DNA of 64,000 bases. It comes from Candidatus Formimonas warabiya (GTDB lineage Bacteria; Bacillota; Dehalobacteriia; Dehalobacteriales; Dehalobacteriaceae). Location of the stretch: assembly GCF_002777255.1 (NCBI RefSeq), contig NZ_CP017634.1, positions 372,001-436,000 of the forward strand, given 5' to 3'. The notes beneath the pieces are model-generated. The model searched no databases. It was given only the letters and a program-made list of their open reading frames with translations, and was not told the origin of the DNA. The position numbers were made by a program, and so were the translations under genes. Shown piece by piece: positions 42,101 through 50,252 of this stretch (its first letter is position 1; each line of letters opens with the position of its first letter).

Positions 42101-44017
42101 AAATTACTGCGCACGAATTTCCCCCACTCGGAGGTTTACATGGTGGTGGGCAGTGACGTGATCCTAAATGCTTCCGCGTACCAGAGTCCCGGAGGAGAAG
42201 ATTCTATTTATACCTTTTCTCATATTATCTTTGAAAGAAAAAATGGCCCTGATGAGGTGGACCAGGGGCTGGATGAGGCCATCAAAACCATTAAAGGGAA
42301 GATCATTAAATTAGCGCTTCCCCTCCAATATGAAGACATTAGCTCTACCCAAATCAGAAATTATATTGACGAGAATAGAGATATCAGCAGTTTGGTGGAC
42401 CCTTTGGCGCAGCAGTACATTTACGAAAACGGGTTTTACCGCCGGGAACCCCAGTACAAGACCTTGATCGGCACCATTTCCATAAAAGTTGATTTGATCA
42501 AAAAAATGACGGTCCGCATCGAGCAGGAGCTTTCCATGCTCTTCCCCGGGGATGATAATAGTGCGGTTTTAAAGAAACTGTCTGACTTAACCCAAAAATT
42601 TTCCGCCAAAATGATGGCCATTCGGGATGTGAATCAAGGCGGGAAGATTTTAGGATTCTCGGTCTTTCATAATGTGCGGGCCCATGACTTTTATCTGGAA
42701 TTTAAGAATAGCATGATCTCGGAATATATCCGAGAAAATGCGGTGGGCCGGATTGTGATCATTGACGGCATCTTTGTGGACCGGGCCGCTGCCTGGGAGA
42801 ATTTAGAGCAGACCATCCTCAGCGAAACGCTGGCTTTCTGCCTGGGAGATGAGTATCACTATGCGGTGTATAAAAATGAAATTGAAGACGACCGCTATTT
42901 GAACGAGATTCTTCAGTTGCACGGGTTCCAAAGGCTGCCTTATGATAACGAAACCCATCCCGTTTTTCTGGTGAATATGAATACGCCCTGCACCTTAATG
43001 CTAAATGTTGAAGCGGGCATTAAAGAACCTTTGCGTAGCAATTCCCATGTCAAGGCCGCCATTGCCCGGTCCCGGCAAAGGCTGCAAAAAGCCCTTACCA
43101 CCTTATATCCGGGAAACCTGGTGTTAACCTTTGACATGAAAATGATCCATGAAGTACTGATCCAAAAAATATGCGATGAAAACGGGGTTCCCACCGTTCC
43201 TGCCCTTCCCCGGAGACTGGGACGGGCCATGTGTGTGCCCTTCGGCAACATCTTAAACCGATATATTGTGCCCAATACCGTCACCAAAGCTTTGCATACG
43301 GAAAAGTATTATGCTCCGGATATCAAGAGTTTTACCATTAGAAGTTTTCCCCACTATCTCAACCTGGAAAATCAGATGAAGATGCTTAAGTCTTTTAACA
43401 GGCCGGTGATCCTGGTGGATGATCTGCTCCATAAAGGATACCGGGTCAAGGCCATTGACCCCCTGCTCAAGGACGCAAAGGTTGAAGTGGAGAAAATTAT
43501 GGTCGGGCTGCTGTCCGGTCGGGGCAAAGAACTGATGGACATTCAAAACCGAAAAGTGGATGGGGCCTACTTTATCCCTAGACTGAAAGCCTGGTTCAAT
43601 GAAGATATTTTATATCCCTTTATTGGGGGGGATACTTTATGGAGAGGTGTTTATCCGGAAAGGAACCTGCTTCCTTCCGTAAACCTGATTCTCCCCTATG
43701 CTGCTCCCCATTTTCTTAATGATGCCCCCAACAGCGCCTTATATAATATGTCGGAGGTCTGCATTGAAAATGCCGTGGATATTCTTACTACCCTGGAACA
43801 AGAATATTTAGCCGCCCATGGCCGAACATTAACCTTAGCTCTTTTAGGAGAAGTGTTTATTGCTCCTCGTTGTCCGGACCAGGGGCAAGATATGAATTAT
43901 GATTTAAAGTACAGCCCTTCTTATTACCTGCAAAATGACTTGGAAATGCTGAGAAGGATTGAGCAATTTGTCGACCAGACCAAAAACACGACTTATCCCA
44001 GCCAGTATTATTATTAA
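39113..44017 (+). CDS. Multidomain HD - helical repeat - NadD-like nucleotidyltransferase - GNAT-like - PRTase fusion (1634 aa)
   Basis: A 1634-residue protein. An HD domain spans about 175-325, with LDHILGVHF, AGHDIGKFG near 216 and IHHSTW near 258. Residues about 340-900 are all-helical and repeat-like (HEAT-type by feel). From about 918 a nucleotidyltransferase of the NadD/CoaD class has VAFFPGAFDPYSLSHKEI (the T/HxGH site with the first His replaced) and ISSTQIRNYI near 1075. About 1150-1290 resembles a GNAT acyltransferase (LGFSVFH, GRIVIIDGIFVD). Near 1430 a phosphoribosyltransferase-like loop VILVDDLLHKGYR occurs. GTG 39113 follows GGAGGAG. Linked dehydrogenase and flavoprotein genes follow. 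The function is unknown; a role in NAD or nucleotide metabolism is inferred. Confidence 0.72.
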   Translation: MDRSLSMQLYQNMVHRLLDPKWLGQFTVLAPAVKRWVKTPDFLSQIERMVDKKDYTCQNVFSLCGPVLSEIAGEDEPQDWLSFIYRYAVGKSFPHTVDFYASQGLSEACMLFLESLRVVSEFQKSFGEDDTWQSKYPMNFLTRKEENNLENPEEYKQFLHAFQKDYVYEMMKINQEVIGFNSLDHILGVHFLSLYIGRQLAEAGLPIDLGRVSGAAAGHDIGKFGCRDNEMSRVPYVHYYYSGEWFKRHQIVYIRHVAIHHSTWDLELENLSLESLILIYADFRVKNLGRKMHIYALADSFDVILQKLDNVDQAKERRYRRVYAKLKDFEDYLVSLGIGIDPHQGQRPVPKDGLVNCALLQGKEVIESIKYLAINHNINLMYQLRNEVSLNTVLEMARSENDWHNLRTYLRIFEEYSTYLTQKQKLNTIKFLYEQMIHPEDDIRRQCAELIGTLIAIFDEELKKEVPEGVSVPKPELTSMELFDQYLQLFFLPDHKIIPLHRTWIWYSVSAMIASLFRTCRPAKKRDYRQVLLKYYQKDGKNTRDFELYLIDAAKYLPVDDPDDSLGDLYRYLGEMIESPENTLRICAWDTTLFLVPLLPKEDVFCQDLKRKLTQKPVYSRLAPENFIKGKIVQLLDADGLTKEKYHNFCVMDYAQIPDIFLSNLKTAVDWVSKKIQVEILVEYALENPHMEALHTAMHFCNLLKSSGVESIRNQAGEALVRIVPVLSLEQRNDVVVELLRALEIRGYQFSEIPYFLGRLLISLQPVELDEMIEGFIQHIKQPNPKLIYLLLRTIGVAIENYPQYHEAFREEEPSFQARLEKMLGILLNGLGNYNSQIKQMAFSVIGKEIFGSQHLSLKEKNHIFRLFAKKVLTLLSDDKKHTLVFLTNAAGLNHIYRFISDYVFFLGEIELKVPEKVAFFPGAFDPYSLSHKEITRTIRNMGFEVYLQTDEFSWSKLTLPNKLRRNIIQMSIAEELNIYLYPDDSPTNLVNGADLKLLRTNFPHSEVYMVVGSDVILNASAYQSPGGEDSIYTFSHIIFERKNGPDEVDQGLDEAIKTIKGKIIKLALPLQYEDISSTQIRNYIDENRDISSLVDPLAQQYIYENGFYRREPQYKTLIGTISIKVDLIKKMTVRIEQELSMLFPGDDNSAVLKKLSDLTQKFSAKMMAIRDVNQGGKILGFSVFHNVRAHDFYLEFKNSMISEYIRENAVGRIVIIDGIFVDRAAAWENLEQTILSETLAFCLGDEYHYAVYKNEIEDDRYLNEILQLHGFQRLPYDNETHPVFLVNMNTPCTLMLNVEAGIKEPLRSNSHVKAAIARSRQRLQKALTTLYPGNLVLTFDMKMIHEVLIQKICDENGVPTVPALPRRLGRAMCVPFGNILNRYIVPNTVTKALHTEKYYAPDIKSFTIRSFPHYLNLENQMKMLKSFNRPVILVDDLLHKGYRVKAIDPLLKDAKVEVEKIMVGLLSGRGKELMDIQNRKVDGAYFIPRLKAWFNEDILYPFIGGDTLWRGVYPERNLLPSVNLILPYAAPHFLNDAPNSALYNMSEVCIENAVDILTTLEQEYLAAHGRTLTLALLGEVFIAPRCPDQGQDMNYDLKYSPSYYLQNDLEMLRRIEQFVDQTKNTTYPSQYYY

Positions 44018-44053
44018 TACCGTCGGGAAGCGTCTGCCAAGAGGGTGAACGGC

Positions 44054-45295
44054 ATGTTCTATTATGAGATTGACAACCATGGCTTGATTTCCCCGTATCC
44101 CTACCCCGGTTTAAAAGAAATACCTGAACAGGCTGTTTCCGGATGCCGGGACAGGGTCTATTGGTTGTTCCATAAAAACCCGGAGGTTTTTCGCAGGAGT
44201 TTTTCCCTTGCCGATGCTTCTTTGGCCTTCCCTGAAGAGGAGGGAATCAATCTATTACTGAAACCGCGCGAAGAGAACCGTGTTTTGCCGGTCTGGCTCC
44301 AGGAAAAAATAGGCGGCGGCAAAGTAACTGCTGTCAATACGGCATATCCGCACTGGAAAAGTGTCTTAGACCATCGGCTTCCCGTAAAATGGACGGTCAA
44401 TATTGCGGGCTTAGGTGACGTAGGCGGGATGCTTTTAACGGGACTGAGACTGTTGGGCGGCAAGCTCATCGACAAGATCGGCATTTACGATACGGATCTT
44501 AATAGAATAAAAAGATGGGATTATGAGGCAAACCAGGTTTTTTCCCCTTTTGCGGATGCGTGCTATCCTCAGGTAGAAGGAATAGGGGAAAACCAAGTCT
44601 TTGACTGTGATCTGTTTGTCTTTTGCGTGTCCGTGGGCGTTCCTCCGGTGGGGCAGGAGCAAAAAGACGTGCGTCTGGCCCAATTTGCCGGGAATGCCCG
44701 CATTGTCAACCAGTATGCCAAAATGGCCCGGGAAAAGGGATTCCAGGGGATCTTCGCCGTTGTTTCCGATCCGGTGGACCTCTTGTGCAAATCGGCATTT
44801 GTGTCCAGTAATACGGATGAAACCGGCAAAAAGGATTTTTTGGGCCTGGCCCCGGAAAAAATCAGAGGCTACGGGTTAGGTGTGATGAACGCCCGGGCTG
44901 TCTATTTTGCTAAACAACGGGCCGAGACCATCCATTATTTGGAGGAAGGAAGAGCCTACGGCCCCCACGGAGCAGGGCTGGTCATCGCCGACAGCATCGA
45001 AAACTATAGCGACCAGTTATCTCAGTATTTGACGGAAAAAGCCCGCACCGCAAATCTGGACGTGCGGGGCATGGGTTATAAACCCTATATCGCCCCGGCC
45101 TTGTCATCGGGAGCTTTATCTTTAATTGCCACGATGCAGGGATCCTGGCACTACAGCGCCACTTTTATGGGCGGAATCTTTATGGGAGCAAAAAACAGGC
45201 TAACTCCTTCCGGGGGGGAAATTGAAAGGCTCCCTCTGCCCGCAAGATTAATAGATCGATTGCAAGACACTTATAAAATGCTGGGGAGTCTTTGA
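44054..45295 (+). CDS. LDH/MDH-like NAD-binding dehydrogenase
   Basis: A 413-residue protein with a Rossmann fold entered late: VNIAGLGDVGGMLLTGLRLLGG near residue 118, then KIGIYDTD as the acidic second strand and FVFCVSVGVPP, VSDPVDLL, RGYGLGVMNAR and GPHGAGLVI. This is the order of malate/lactate dehydrogenase-type proteins. The catalytic His is suggested by GPHGAG, and the N-terminal 110 residues are an extra domain of unknown use. The substrate is unknown. ATG 44054 follows AAGAGGGTGA by about six bases. It is cotranscribed with the genes on both sides, overlapping the next one at the stop region. Confidence 0.68.
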   Translation: MFYYEIDNHGLISPYPYPGLKEIPEQAVSGCRDRVYWLFHKNPEVFRRSFSLADASLAFPEEEGINLLLKPREENRVLPVWLQEKIGGGKVTAVNTAYPHWKSVLDHRLPVKWTVNIAGLGDVGGMLLTGLRLLGGKLIDKIGIYDTDLNRIKRWDYEANQVFSPFADACYPQVEGIGENQVFDCDLFVFCVSVGVPPVGQEQKDVRLAQFAGNARIVNQYAKMAREKGFQGIFAVVSDPVDLLCKSAFVSSNTDETGKKDFLGLAPEKIRGYGLGVMNARAVYFAKQRAETIHYLEEGRAYGPHGAGLVIADSIENYSDQLSQYLTEKARTANLDVRGMGYKPYIAPALSSGALSLIATMQGSWHYSATFMGGIFMGAKNRLTPSGGEIERLPLPARLIDRLQDTYKMLGSL

Positions 45296-45297
45296 TC

Positions 45298-46353
45298 ATG
45301 GCCCCTTATTACTTAGTTGCCCCAGGGAAAATATCACCTGCCCTGGACCGGATGATTCAAGGGATCCTGTCCGCCGCGGGGATACCTGCCGCAATCATTA
45401 AAAAAAACCGGGATTTGCCGGATTTAACGGAAAAGAAAATCGTTTTTGCCGTCCAACTGGACCAGATTGGAGAAAACCCGGGTATTTCAGGGATCCTTTC
45501 CGCCCTTTATGCCAGAGGGAACCATTCTCTTGCCGGTGCCAGCGCCATTCTTCTCATCGCCAGTCCCAATGAATTGTATACTAAAAGCTATGCCCAAAAT
45601 TTGATTTTCCTTACCAACCGTTTGGGATGCAGTTTCCTGGGACACCCGCTGGTGGAAGTAACCCAGGGGTACCGGAACCTGCGCACCTGGCAAAAAGCTT
45701 TGGATCTGCCTCTGGAGCAGATTGCCCTGGAGTTGTGTAAACGGCAAGGAATCCGCTTCATCAACGACAAGCCGGCCTTAATTGAGCATCCCCGCATCTT
45801 AGCCCTCCATGCCAGTTCTCGCAAAACTTCCAACACCGTGATGCTATGGGATGAGATAAAAAAGTATCTGGATGGGTATACAACGGAGGAATTGAATGTA
45901 GAAAAGGGCATGGTGCTTGATTGCCGGGGTTGTGCCTATACGGAATGCCTGCATTACAGCCAGCAGAACAGCTGCTTTTACGGGGGGGTTGTGGTGAAAG
46001 AAATTTTCCCGGCCATTGAGAGAGCAAACGCCATTATCTGGATTTGCCCGAATTATAATGATGCCATCTCCGCCAACCTGATGGCAGTGATCAACCGGAT
46101 GACGGCCCTGTATCGAAAAAAAAATTTTTATCACAAAGTGCTTTTTGCCATCATTGTTTCGGGAAATTCCGGCAGCGACGCGGTAGCAAAACAATTGATC
46201 GGCGCTTTGAATATTAATAAAGGGTTTCGCTTGCCGCCCAACTTTTCCGTTATGGCTACCGCCAATGATCCGGGCGACATTAAGAAAACTCTCGATCTGG
46301 AAGAAATGGCCAAATTATTTGCCCAAAGCCTGCTGAAGGAAATCAGGGTGTAA
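45298..46353 (+). CDS. NAD(P)H-dependent FMN reductase-like protein with CxxC motif
   Basis: A 351-residue flavodoxin-fold protein. The C-terminal half (from about 165) has ILALHASSRKTSNTVML, the FMN phosphate loop of NADPH-dependent FMN reductases, and ANAIIWICPNYNDAISANLMAVINR as the second FMN loop. Between them is DCRGCAYTECLHYSQQNSC, four cysteines (C-x2-C-x4-C-x8-C) that recall the [4Fe-4S] site of iron-sulfur flavoproteins but with different spacing. The N-terminal 160 residues are another domain, unrecognised. ATG 45298 lies nine bases after GGGGAG. It is the third gene of the operon and probably the redox partner of the other two. Confidence 0.68.
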   Translation: MAPYYLVAPGKISPALDRMIQGILSAAGIPAAIIKKNRDLPDLTEKKIVFAVQLDQIGENPGISGILSALYARGNHSLAGASAILLIASPNELYTKSYAQNLIFLTNRLGCSFLGHPLVEVTQGYRNLRTWQKALDLPLEQIALELCKRQGIRFINDKPALIEHPRILALHASSRKTSNTVMLWDEIKKYLDGYTTEELNVEKGMVLDCRGCAYTECLHYSQQNSCFYGGVVVKEIFPAIERANAIIWICPNYNDAISANLMAVINRMTALYRKKNFYHKVLFAIIVSGNSGSDAVAKQLIGALNINKGFRLPPNFSVMATANDPGDIKKTLDLEEMAKLFAQSLLKEIRV

Positions 46354-46409
46354 CTGTTGACTTTAGACCTTTGACTCATGCTTGAAAGGATATTTTTGGG
46401 AGTGCTGAG

Positions 46410-47090
46410 ATGAAAGCGAAAATTTTAGTTGTCGACGATGATCCCAATATTGTCGATCTGGTGAGAATTTATTTAGAAAAAGAAATGTTTGACGTAAAGA
46501 CAGCCTACCACGGGGAAGGGGCGATGGAATTGTTTTATTCCTGGACCCCGGATTTGGTCCTGTTGGATATTATGATGCCCCAAATGAATGGCTGGGAAGT
46601 GTGCACCCAAATTAGAAAAGTAAGCCGGATCCCTGTCATTATGCTCTCCGCCCGGGGGGAGACTTTCGATAAGGTCTTGGGGCTGGAGCTGGGCGCAGAC
46701 GATTATATCGTCAAGCCTTTTGACCCCAAAGAAATGGTGGCCCGGGTGAAGGCGGTCCTGCGCAGAACGACCACCTCTTTTAGCGCCCGGGAAGAAGTGG
46801 TGTTTCCCAATTTGATCATTAATAAGAGCGATTATAGCATTACTTATCAAGGCCTGAAAACCGAAATACCGCCCAAGGAATTGGAACTGATCTATTTTTT
46901 GGCCCTTCACCCCAATCAGGTCTTTACCCGGGAACAGCTTCTGGAAAAGGTCTGGGGATATGATTTTACCGGTGATTCCCGCACCGTGGATGTCCATATT
47001 AAGCGGCTCCGGGAGAAATTTACCGATGAGGCGGGCCGGTGGGAAATCAAAACGGTCTGGGGTGTGGGATACAAGTTTGAGGTGAGATAA
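46410..47090 (+). CDS. OmpR/PhoB-family response regulator
   Basis: A 226-residue response regulator. The receiver has acidic pocket D9/D10, phosphoacceptor D53 in VLLDIMMPQM and Lys in IVKPFDP near 103. The OmpR-type winged helix has GYDFTGDSRTVDVHIKRLREK near 195. The gene overlaps its kinase gene by one base (TAATG). Its probable target is the downstream htrA promoter, because TGTTCA direct repeats at the right spacing stand there. The signal is unknown. Confidence 0.92.
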   Translation: MKAKILVVDDDPNIVDLVRIYLEKEMFDVKTAYHGEGAMELFYSWTPDLVLLDIMMPQMNGWEVCTQIRKVSRIPVIMLSARGETFDKVLGLELGADDYIVKPFDPKEMVARVKAVLRRTTTSFSAREEVVFPNLIINKSDYSITYQGLKTEIPPKELELIYFLALHPNQVFTREQLLEKVWGYDFTGDSRTVDVHIKRLREKFTDEAGRWEIKTVWGVGYKFEVR

Positions 47091-48499
47091 TGAGACAGAC
47101 CATTTTTAAACGACTGTTTCTGACCTATGGCATCACGCTGATTATTGGCTTTGGCATCCTAGCTTTACTCCTCCTCCAATTGTTCAACCAGTATTTTATT
47201 GAAACGAAAAAACAGCTCCTGATGGACCAGGGTAAAAAAATCCGGCAAGAAATTGTCCTGGGCCTCTATACGGGACAATTGGATCAAAAAAAGCTTTTTG
47301 ACGACCTGCAGATTTTGGACAAGTTTTTAAATGCCCGGATCTGGCTGGTGGACAGCCAGGGCGTGATTTTTGGGGTCTCCGGCCCCCATGAGGAAAAGTA
47401 TTTGGGGAAAAAAATCGATGGCAAGCAGCTGCTCCCTTTATTTCAAGGGAAGAGCATCTTTGAAAAAGGCACCTTTGGCGGCAAGCTGGAAGAACCCTCT
47501 TTAACCGTGGGATACCCGATCTTTTGGAAAAATTTGTTTAAGGGGGGGATTCTGATTCATGCCTCCCTCCCTGAGGTGCAAAAAACCTTTGCCGATATTT
47601 ACCGGCTTACGGTTTGGGCGATCCTCCTGTCCGGCCTTATCGCTTACGGGATCCTCTACATCCAAATCAGGAAAATCTCTCAGCCTCTGAAAGAAATCAG
47701 CGAAGCGGCTAAAATTATTGCCGACGGTGAGTTTCAGAAAAGATTATCCATTGAAACCGGCGATGAAATTGAAGAGTTAGGAAAAAGCTTTAACCATATG
47801 GCGGAATCCCTGGAGAAAATTGAGGAAAACAGAAGAAATCTGGTTGCCAATATTTCTCACGATCTGCGCACACCGATGACCTCCATCCGGGGCTTTATTG
47901 AAGGCATCGTGGATGGAACCATTCCCCAGGAAGAACATCAGCATTACCTGAATGTTGTTTTGGAGGAAAGTAAACGGCTGATTAAGATGACCAATGACCT
48001 TCTGGAATTAAGCAATATTCAGCAGGGACAGGTAGAAGTACGGAAGCAGGCCTTCGAACTGCATGAAACGATCCGGCGCAAATTAATTTCTTTCGAAAAA
48101 CTAATTACGGAAAAAAACCTGGGTGTGACGCTGATTCTTTATGCGGATCAGGTACGGGTCTTTGCCGACCCCCTATTTGTGGAAAGAATTTTGTCCAATT
48201 TATTGGATAATGCCGTTAAATTTACCCCGGAAAAGGGAAACATTGTGATTCGGACTTCTGATGATCATGAGCGGGTAAGAGTAGAAATTGAAAATTCCGG
48301 AGTAAACATCAGCGATGCAGAAGTGAAAAAAATCTGGGAAAGGTTTCATAAGGGAGATTCTTCCCGGGGGAAATATAAAACCGGTTTTGGGCTGGGATTG
48401 GCGATTGTCAAGGAAATGGTGGGGCGGATGGAGGAAAGAATCTGGGCGGAAAGCGGACAGGGAAAATTAAAAGTGATCTTTACGGTGCAAAAGGCATAA
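47090..48499 (+). CDS. Membrane sensor histidine kinase
   Basis: A 469-residue sensor kinase with two membrane helices (about 10-32 and 170-192) enclosing an extracytoplasmic sensing loop, then a HAMP segment (SEAAKIIADGEFQKRL), HisKA with ANISHDLRTPMTSIRGF near residue 260, and HATPase with NLLDNAVKFTP and FGLGLAIVKEM. The ATG overlaps the regulator's stop. Its neighbour htrA suggests a cell-envelope stress sensor similar to CssS, but the sequence alone does not prove this. Confidence 0.92.
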   Translation: MRQTIFKRLFLTYGITLIIGFGILALLLLQLFNQYFIETKKQLLMDQGKKIRQEIVLGLYTGQLDQKKLFDDLQILDKFLNARIWLVDSQGVIFGVSGPHEEKYLGKKIDGKQLLPLFQGKSIFEKGTFGGKLEEPSLTVGYPIFWKNLFKGGILIHASLPEVQKTFADIYRLTVWAILLSGLIAYGILYIQIRKISQPLKEISEAAKIIADGEFQKRLSIETGDEIEELGKSFNHMAESLEKIEENRRNLVANISHDLRTPMTSIRGFIEGIVDGTIPQEEHQHYLNVVLEESKRLIKMTNDLLELSNIQQGQVEVRKQAFELHETIRRKLISFEKLITEKNLGVTLILYADQVRVFADPLFVERILSNLLDNAVKFTPEKGNIVIRTSDDHERVRVEIENSGVNISDAEVKKIWERFHKGDSSRGKYKTGFGLGLAIVKEMVGRMEERIWAESGQGKLKVIFTVQKA

Positions 48500-48510
48500 A
48501 ATTTACAATT

Positions 48511-48544
48511 TGTTCATATTCTGTTCAAACCTTTGGATTATAGT
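48511..48544 (+). promoter_or_regulatory. htrA promoter with OmpR-type direct repeats
   Basis: TGTTCA (48511-48516), 5 bp, TGTTCA (48522-48527), an 11-bp period typical for OmpR-family dimers, then TATAGT (48539-48544) as -10. No consensus -35 exists, as expected for an activated promoter. Confidence 0.5.
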
Positions 48545-48575
48545 CTTATTAGTAAGATTCAAAGGAGGGATCCAG

Positions 48576-49793
48576 ATGGATATCATCGATGAAAATGAAA
48601 ACAGTCAGTCAGATTTTAGTGGTAATGAAGACAGTCAGTCAGATGTCAGTGGCGTGGATGAGAAAGGATTTTACCAGGAGGTCATCGTCAAAAAGCCCCG
48701 TACTTATGGGAAAAAAGCCATTGCTCTTTTTTTGGCTTTTGGGCTGCTGGCCGGAACTGGGTTTGGATTAGGCGTCAATAAACTTTTTGGCGATAGAATA
48801 ACCAGTCCTAATGTTGCCTATGCCACGGAAAGTACTACAAATACCGTTACAAGTTCTTCCACCGTGTCTCCGGTCGTGCCTATTGCCAAAAAAGTTTCCC
48901 CCTCTATCGTGGCAATTGAAGTAAAATCAGCGGCAACAGACTTTTGGGGAGAACAATTTGAAAGGAAGGGTACCGGATCAGGCATCATTATCGACGCTGA
49001 AGGACATATCGTCACCAATAACCATGTGGTGGAGGGGGCTCAGGATTTAACCGTCGTCTTAAAAGACGGCAAGGAGCTGCCCGCTCAATTGGTGGGACGG
49101 GATCCAAGTTCCGATCTGGCCGTAATTAAGGTTGACAAAAAAGACCTTCCTGCTGCGGAACTGGGAGATTCATCCAAGATTGAGGTAGGAGAATTAGCCG
49201 TGGCGATTGGAAGCCCCATGGGCACGGATTTTGCCGGATCCGTCACCGCGGGAATTATCAGCGGCATCAATCGGCAGGTTTCCGTAGGAGACAAGACGAT
49301 GACGCTGATTCAGACAGACGCGGCCATCAATCCGGGAAACAGCGGGGGAGCCTTAGCGAATGCAAAGGGCCAAGTCATCGGCATCAATACCGTAAAATTG
49401 GCGGATTCCTCGGTGGAAGGCATGGGGTTTGCCATTCCGATCAATGAGGCAAAACCCATTATTGATCAACTGATCAAAGAGAAAAAAATTGTCCGTCCTT
49501 ATTTAGGAATTCAGGGGATTACCGTGACCAAAGAAGACGCCCAGACCTACGGATTGTCCCAAGGGGTATATGTCCATGTGGTTGCGCCCTATAGTGGCGC
49601 AGAAAAGGCCGGCCTGAAAAAAGGCGATGTGATTACCAAAATTGATGGAAAACAAATTTCAACAATTGAAGAACTTGCCAGTGAAGTTAGCAAACATCAG
49701 GTGGGGGACGTGATAAAAGTGGAAGTGGTTGGTGCCTTTGACCAAGTGAGAACCTTATCTATCAAACTAACGGAAAATCCCGATCAAGAATAA
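48576..49793 (+). CDS. htrA: HtrA/DegP-type serine protease
   Basis: A 406-residue membrane-anchored quality-control protease. It has a cytoplasmic N-terminus with a duplicated acidic NSQSD motif, a helix at about 42-62, then a chymotrypsin-like domain with His in VTNNHVVEG near 149, Asp in SSDLAVIKV near 179 and Ser in INPGNSGGAL near 254. A PDZ domain starts near 310 (VHVVAPYSGAEKAGLKKGDVI). ATG 48576 follows AAAGGAGGGA; the upstream extension to 48510 would run through the promoter. It is probably controlled by the RR/HK pair. Confidence 0.95.
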   Translation: MDIIDENENSQSDFSGNEDSQSDVSGVDEKGFYQEVIVKKPRTYGKKAIALFLAFGLLAGTGFGLGVNKLFGDRITSPNVAYATESTTNTVTSSSTVSPVVPIAKKVSPSIVAIEVKSAATDFWGEQFERKGTGSGIIIDAEGHIVTNNHVVEGAQDLTVVLKDGKELPAQLVGRDPSSDLAVIKVDKKDLPAAELGDSSKIEVGELAVAIGSPMGTDFAGSVTAGIISGINRQVSVGDKTMTLIQTDAAINPGNSGGALANAKGQVIGINTVKLADSSVEGMGFAIPINEAKPIIDQLIKEKKIVRPYLGIQGITVTKEDAQTYGLSQGVYVHVVAPYSGAEKAGLKKGDVITKIDGKQISTIEELASEVSKHQVGDVIKVEVVGAFDQVRTLSIKLTENPDQE

Positions 49794-49812
49794 ATCATAA
49801 AAGGGATGCGGG

Positions 49813-49918
49813 CACCGGTTGCCGGGATCCGGAAAAATCAAAAAGGCCTTAAAGGGTTCCTTTCGGGTGTGGGCAAACCCAGCCACAATCAGTAAGGAAC
49901 CCCGGTAACCGGTACTCC
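49813..49918. repeat. Terminator-associated palindromic repeat, copies 3 and 4
   Basis: CACCGGTTGCCGGGATCCGG at 49813-49832 and CCCCGGTAACCGGTACTCCG around 49900-49918. Between them GGGTTCCTT (49855-49863) pairs with AAGGAACCC (49894-49902). Confidence 0.5.
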
Positions 49919-49937
49919 GAAAAAGCCCTTAGGTTTT
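49919..49937. terminator. Weak terminator hairpin
   Basis: AAAAAGCC, loop CTTA, GGTTTTTT. T-tracts on both strands make it usable for htrA and for the small minus-strand gene. Confidence 0.5.
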
Positions 49938-49971
49938 TTACACCGAAGTTTTCCGGCCCTTCGTGAGGCAG

Positions 49972-50112
49972 TTAGAAGCTGTTTTTCTCTGCCTCGGAGG
50001 CCTGAGCTTCATGAAAAGATTGGTCCAGACTGAGCGGGTTTTTTTTCACCGTATTCTTTTGGCTTGATGATGGTCCCATTTGGGGGGAATTCTTTGATGA
50101 TGTTTTTGCCAT
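49972..50112 (-). CDS. Small 46-residue protein of unknown function
   Basis: A 46-codon frame on the minus strand, MAKTSSKNSPQMGPSSSQ then KNPLSLDQSFHEAQASEAE, with GAGGTGAT seven bases before its ATG. The composition (Ser/Gln/Lys-rich, no cysteine) resembles spore-associated or intrinsically disordered small proteins, but no family is recognised. It is convergent with htrA and separated from it by repeats and a hairpin. Confidence 0.55.
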   Translation of the reverse strand: MAKTSSKNSPQMGPSSSQKNTVKKNPLSLDQSFHEAQASEAEKNSF

Positions 50113-50191
50113 TTTCTTATCACCTCGGATTTAGGTTCTCCCCGGAGAAAAAAATTATGTGGAAAATTCTTGGAGGGATCTGCTTTTTTGC

Positions 50192-50232
50192 TTGACAGAA
50201 AGATTTTCTTACGATAGTATTTCAGATACTAT
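50192..50232 (+). promoter_or_regulatory. SRAP gene promoter with overlapping operator dyad
   Basis: TTGACA (50192-50197), 17 bp, TAGTAT (50215-50220). A 7-bp inverted repeat ATAGTAT-ttcag-ATACTAT (50214-50232) overlaps the -10 and the transcription start, a natural repressor site. Confidence 0.65.
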
Positions 50233-50252
50233 ATAAAAAATAAGGTGTGGGT

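Noticed and set aside
48576-48665. Tandem repeat expansion in the htrA N-terminus
   Set aside because: The acagtcagtcagat segment occurs only twice and encodes a short acidic linker; it is too short to be meaningful alone.
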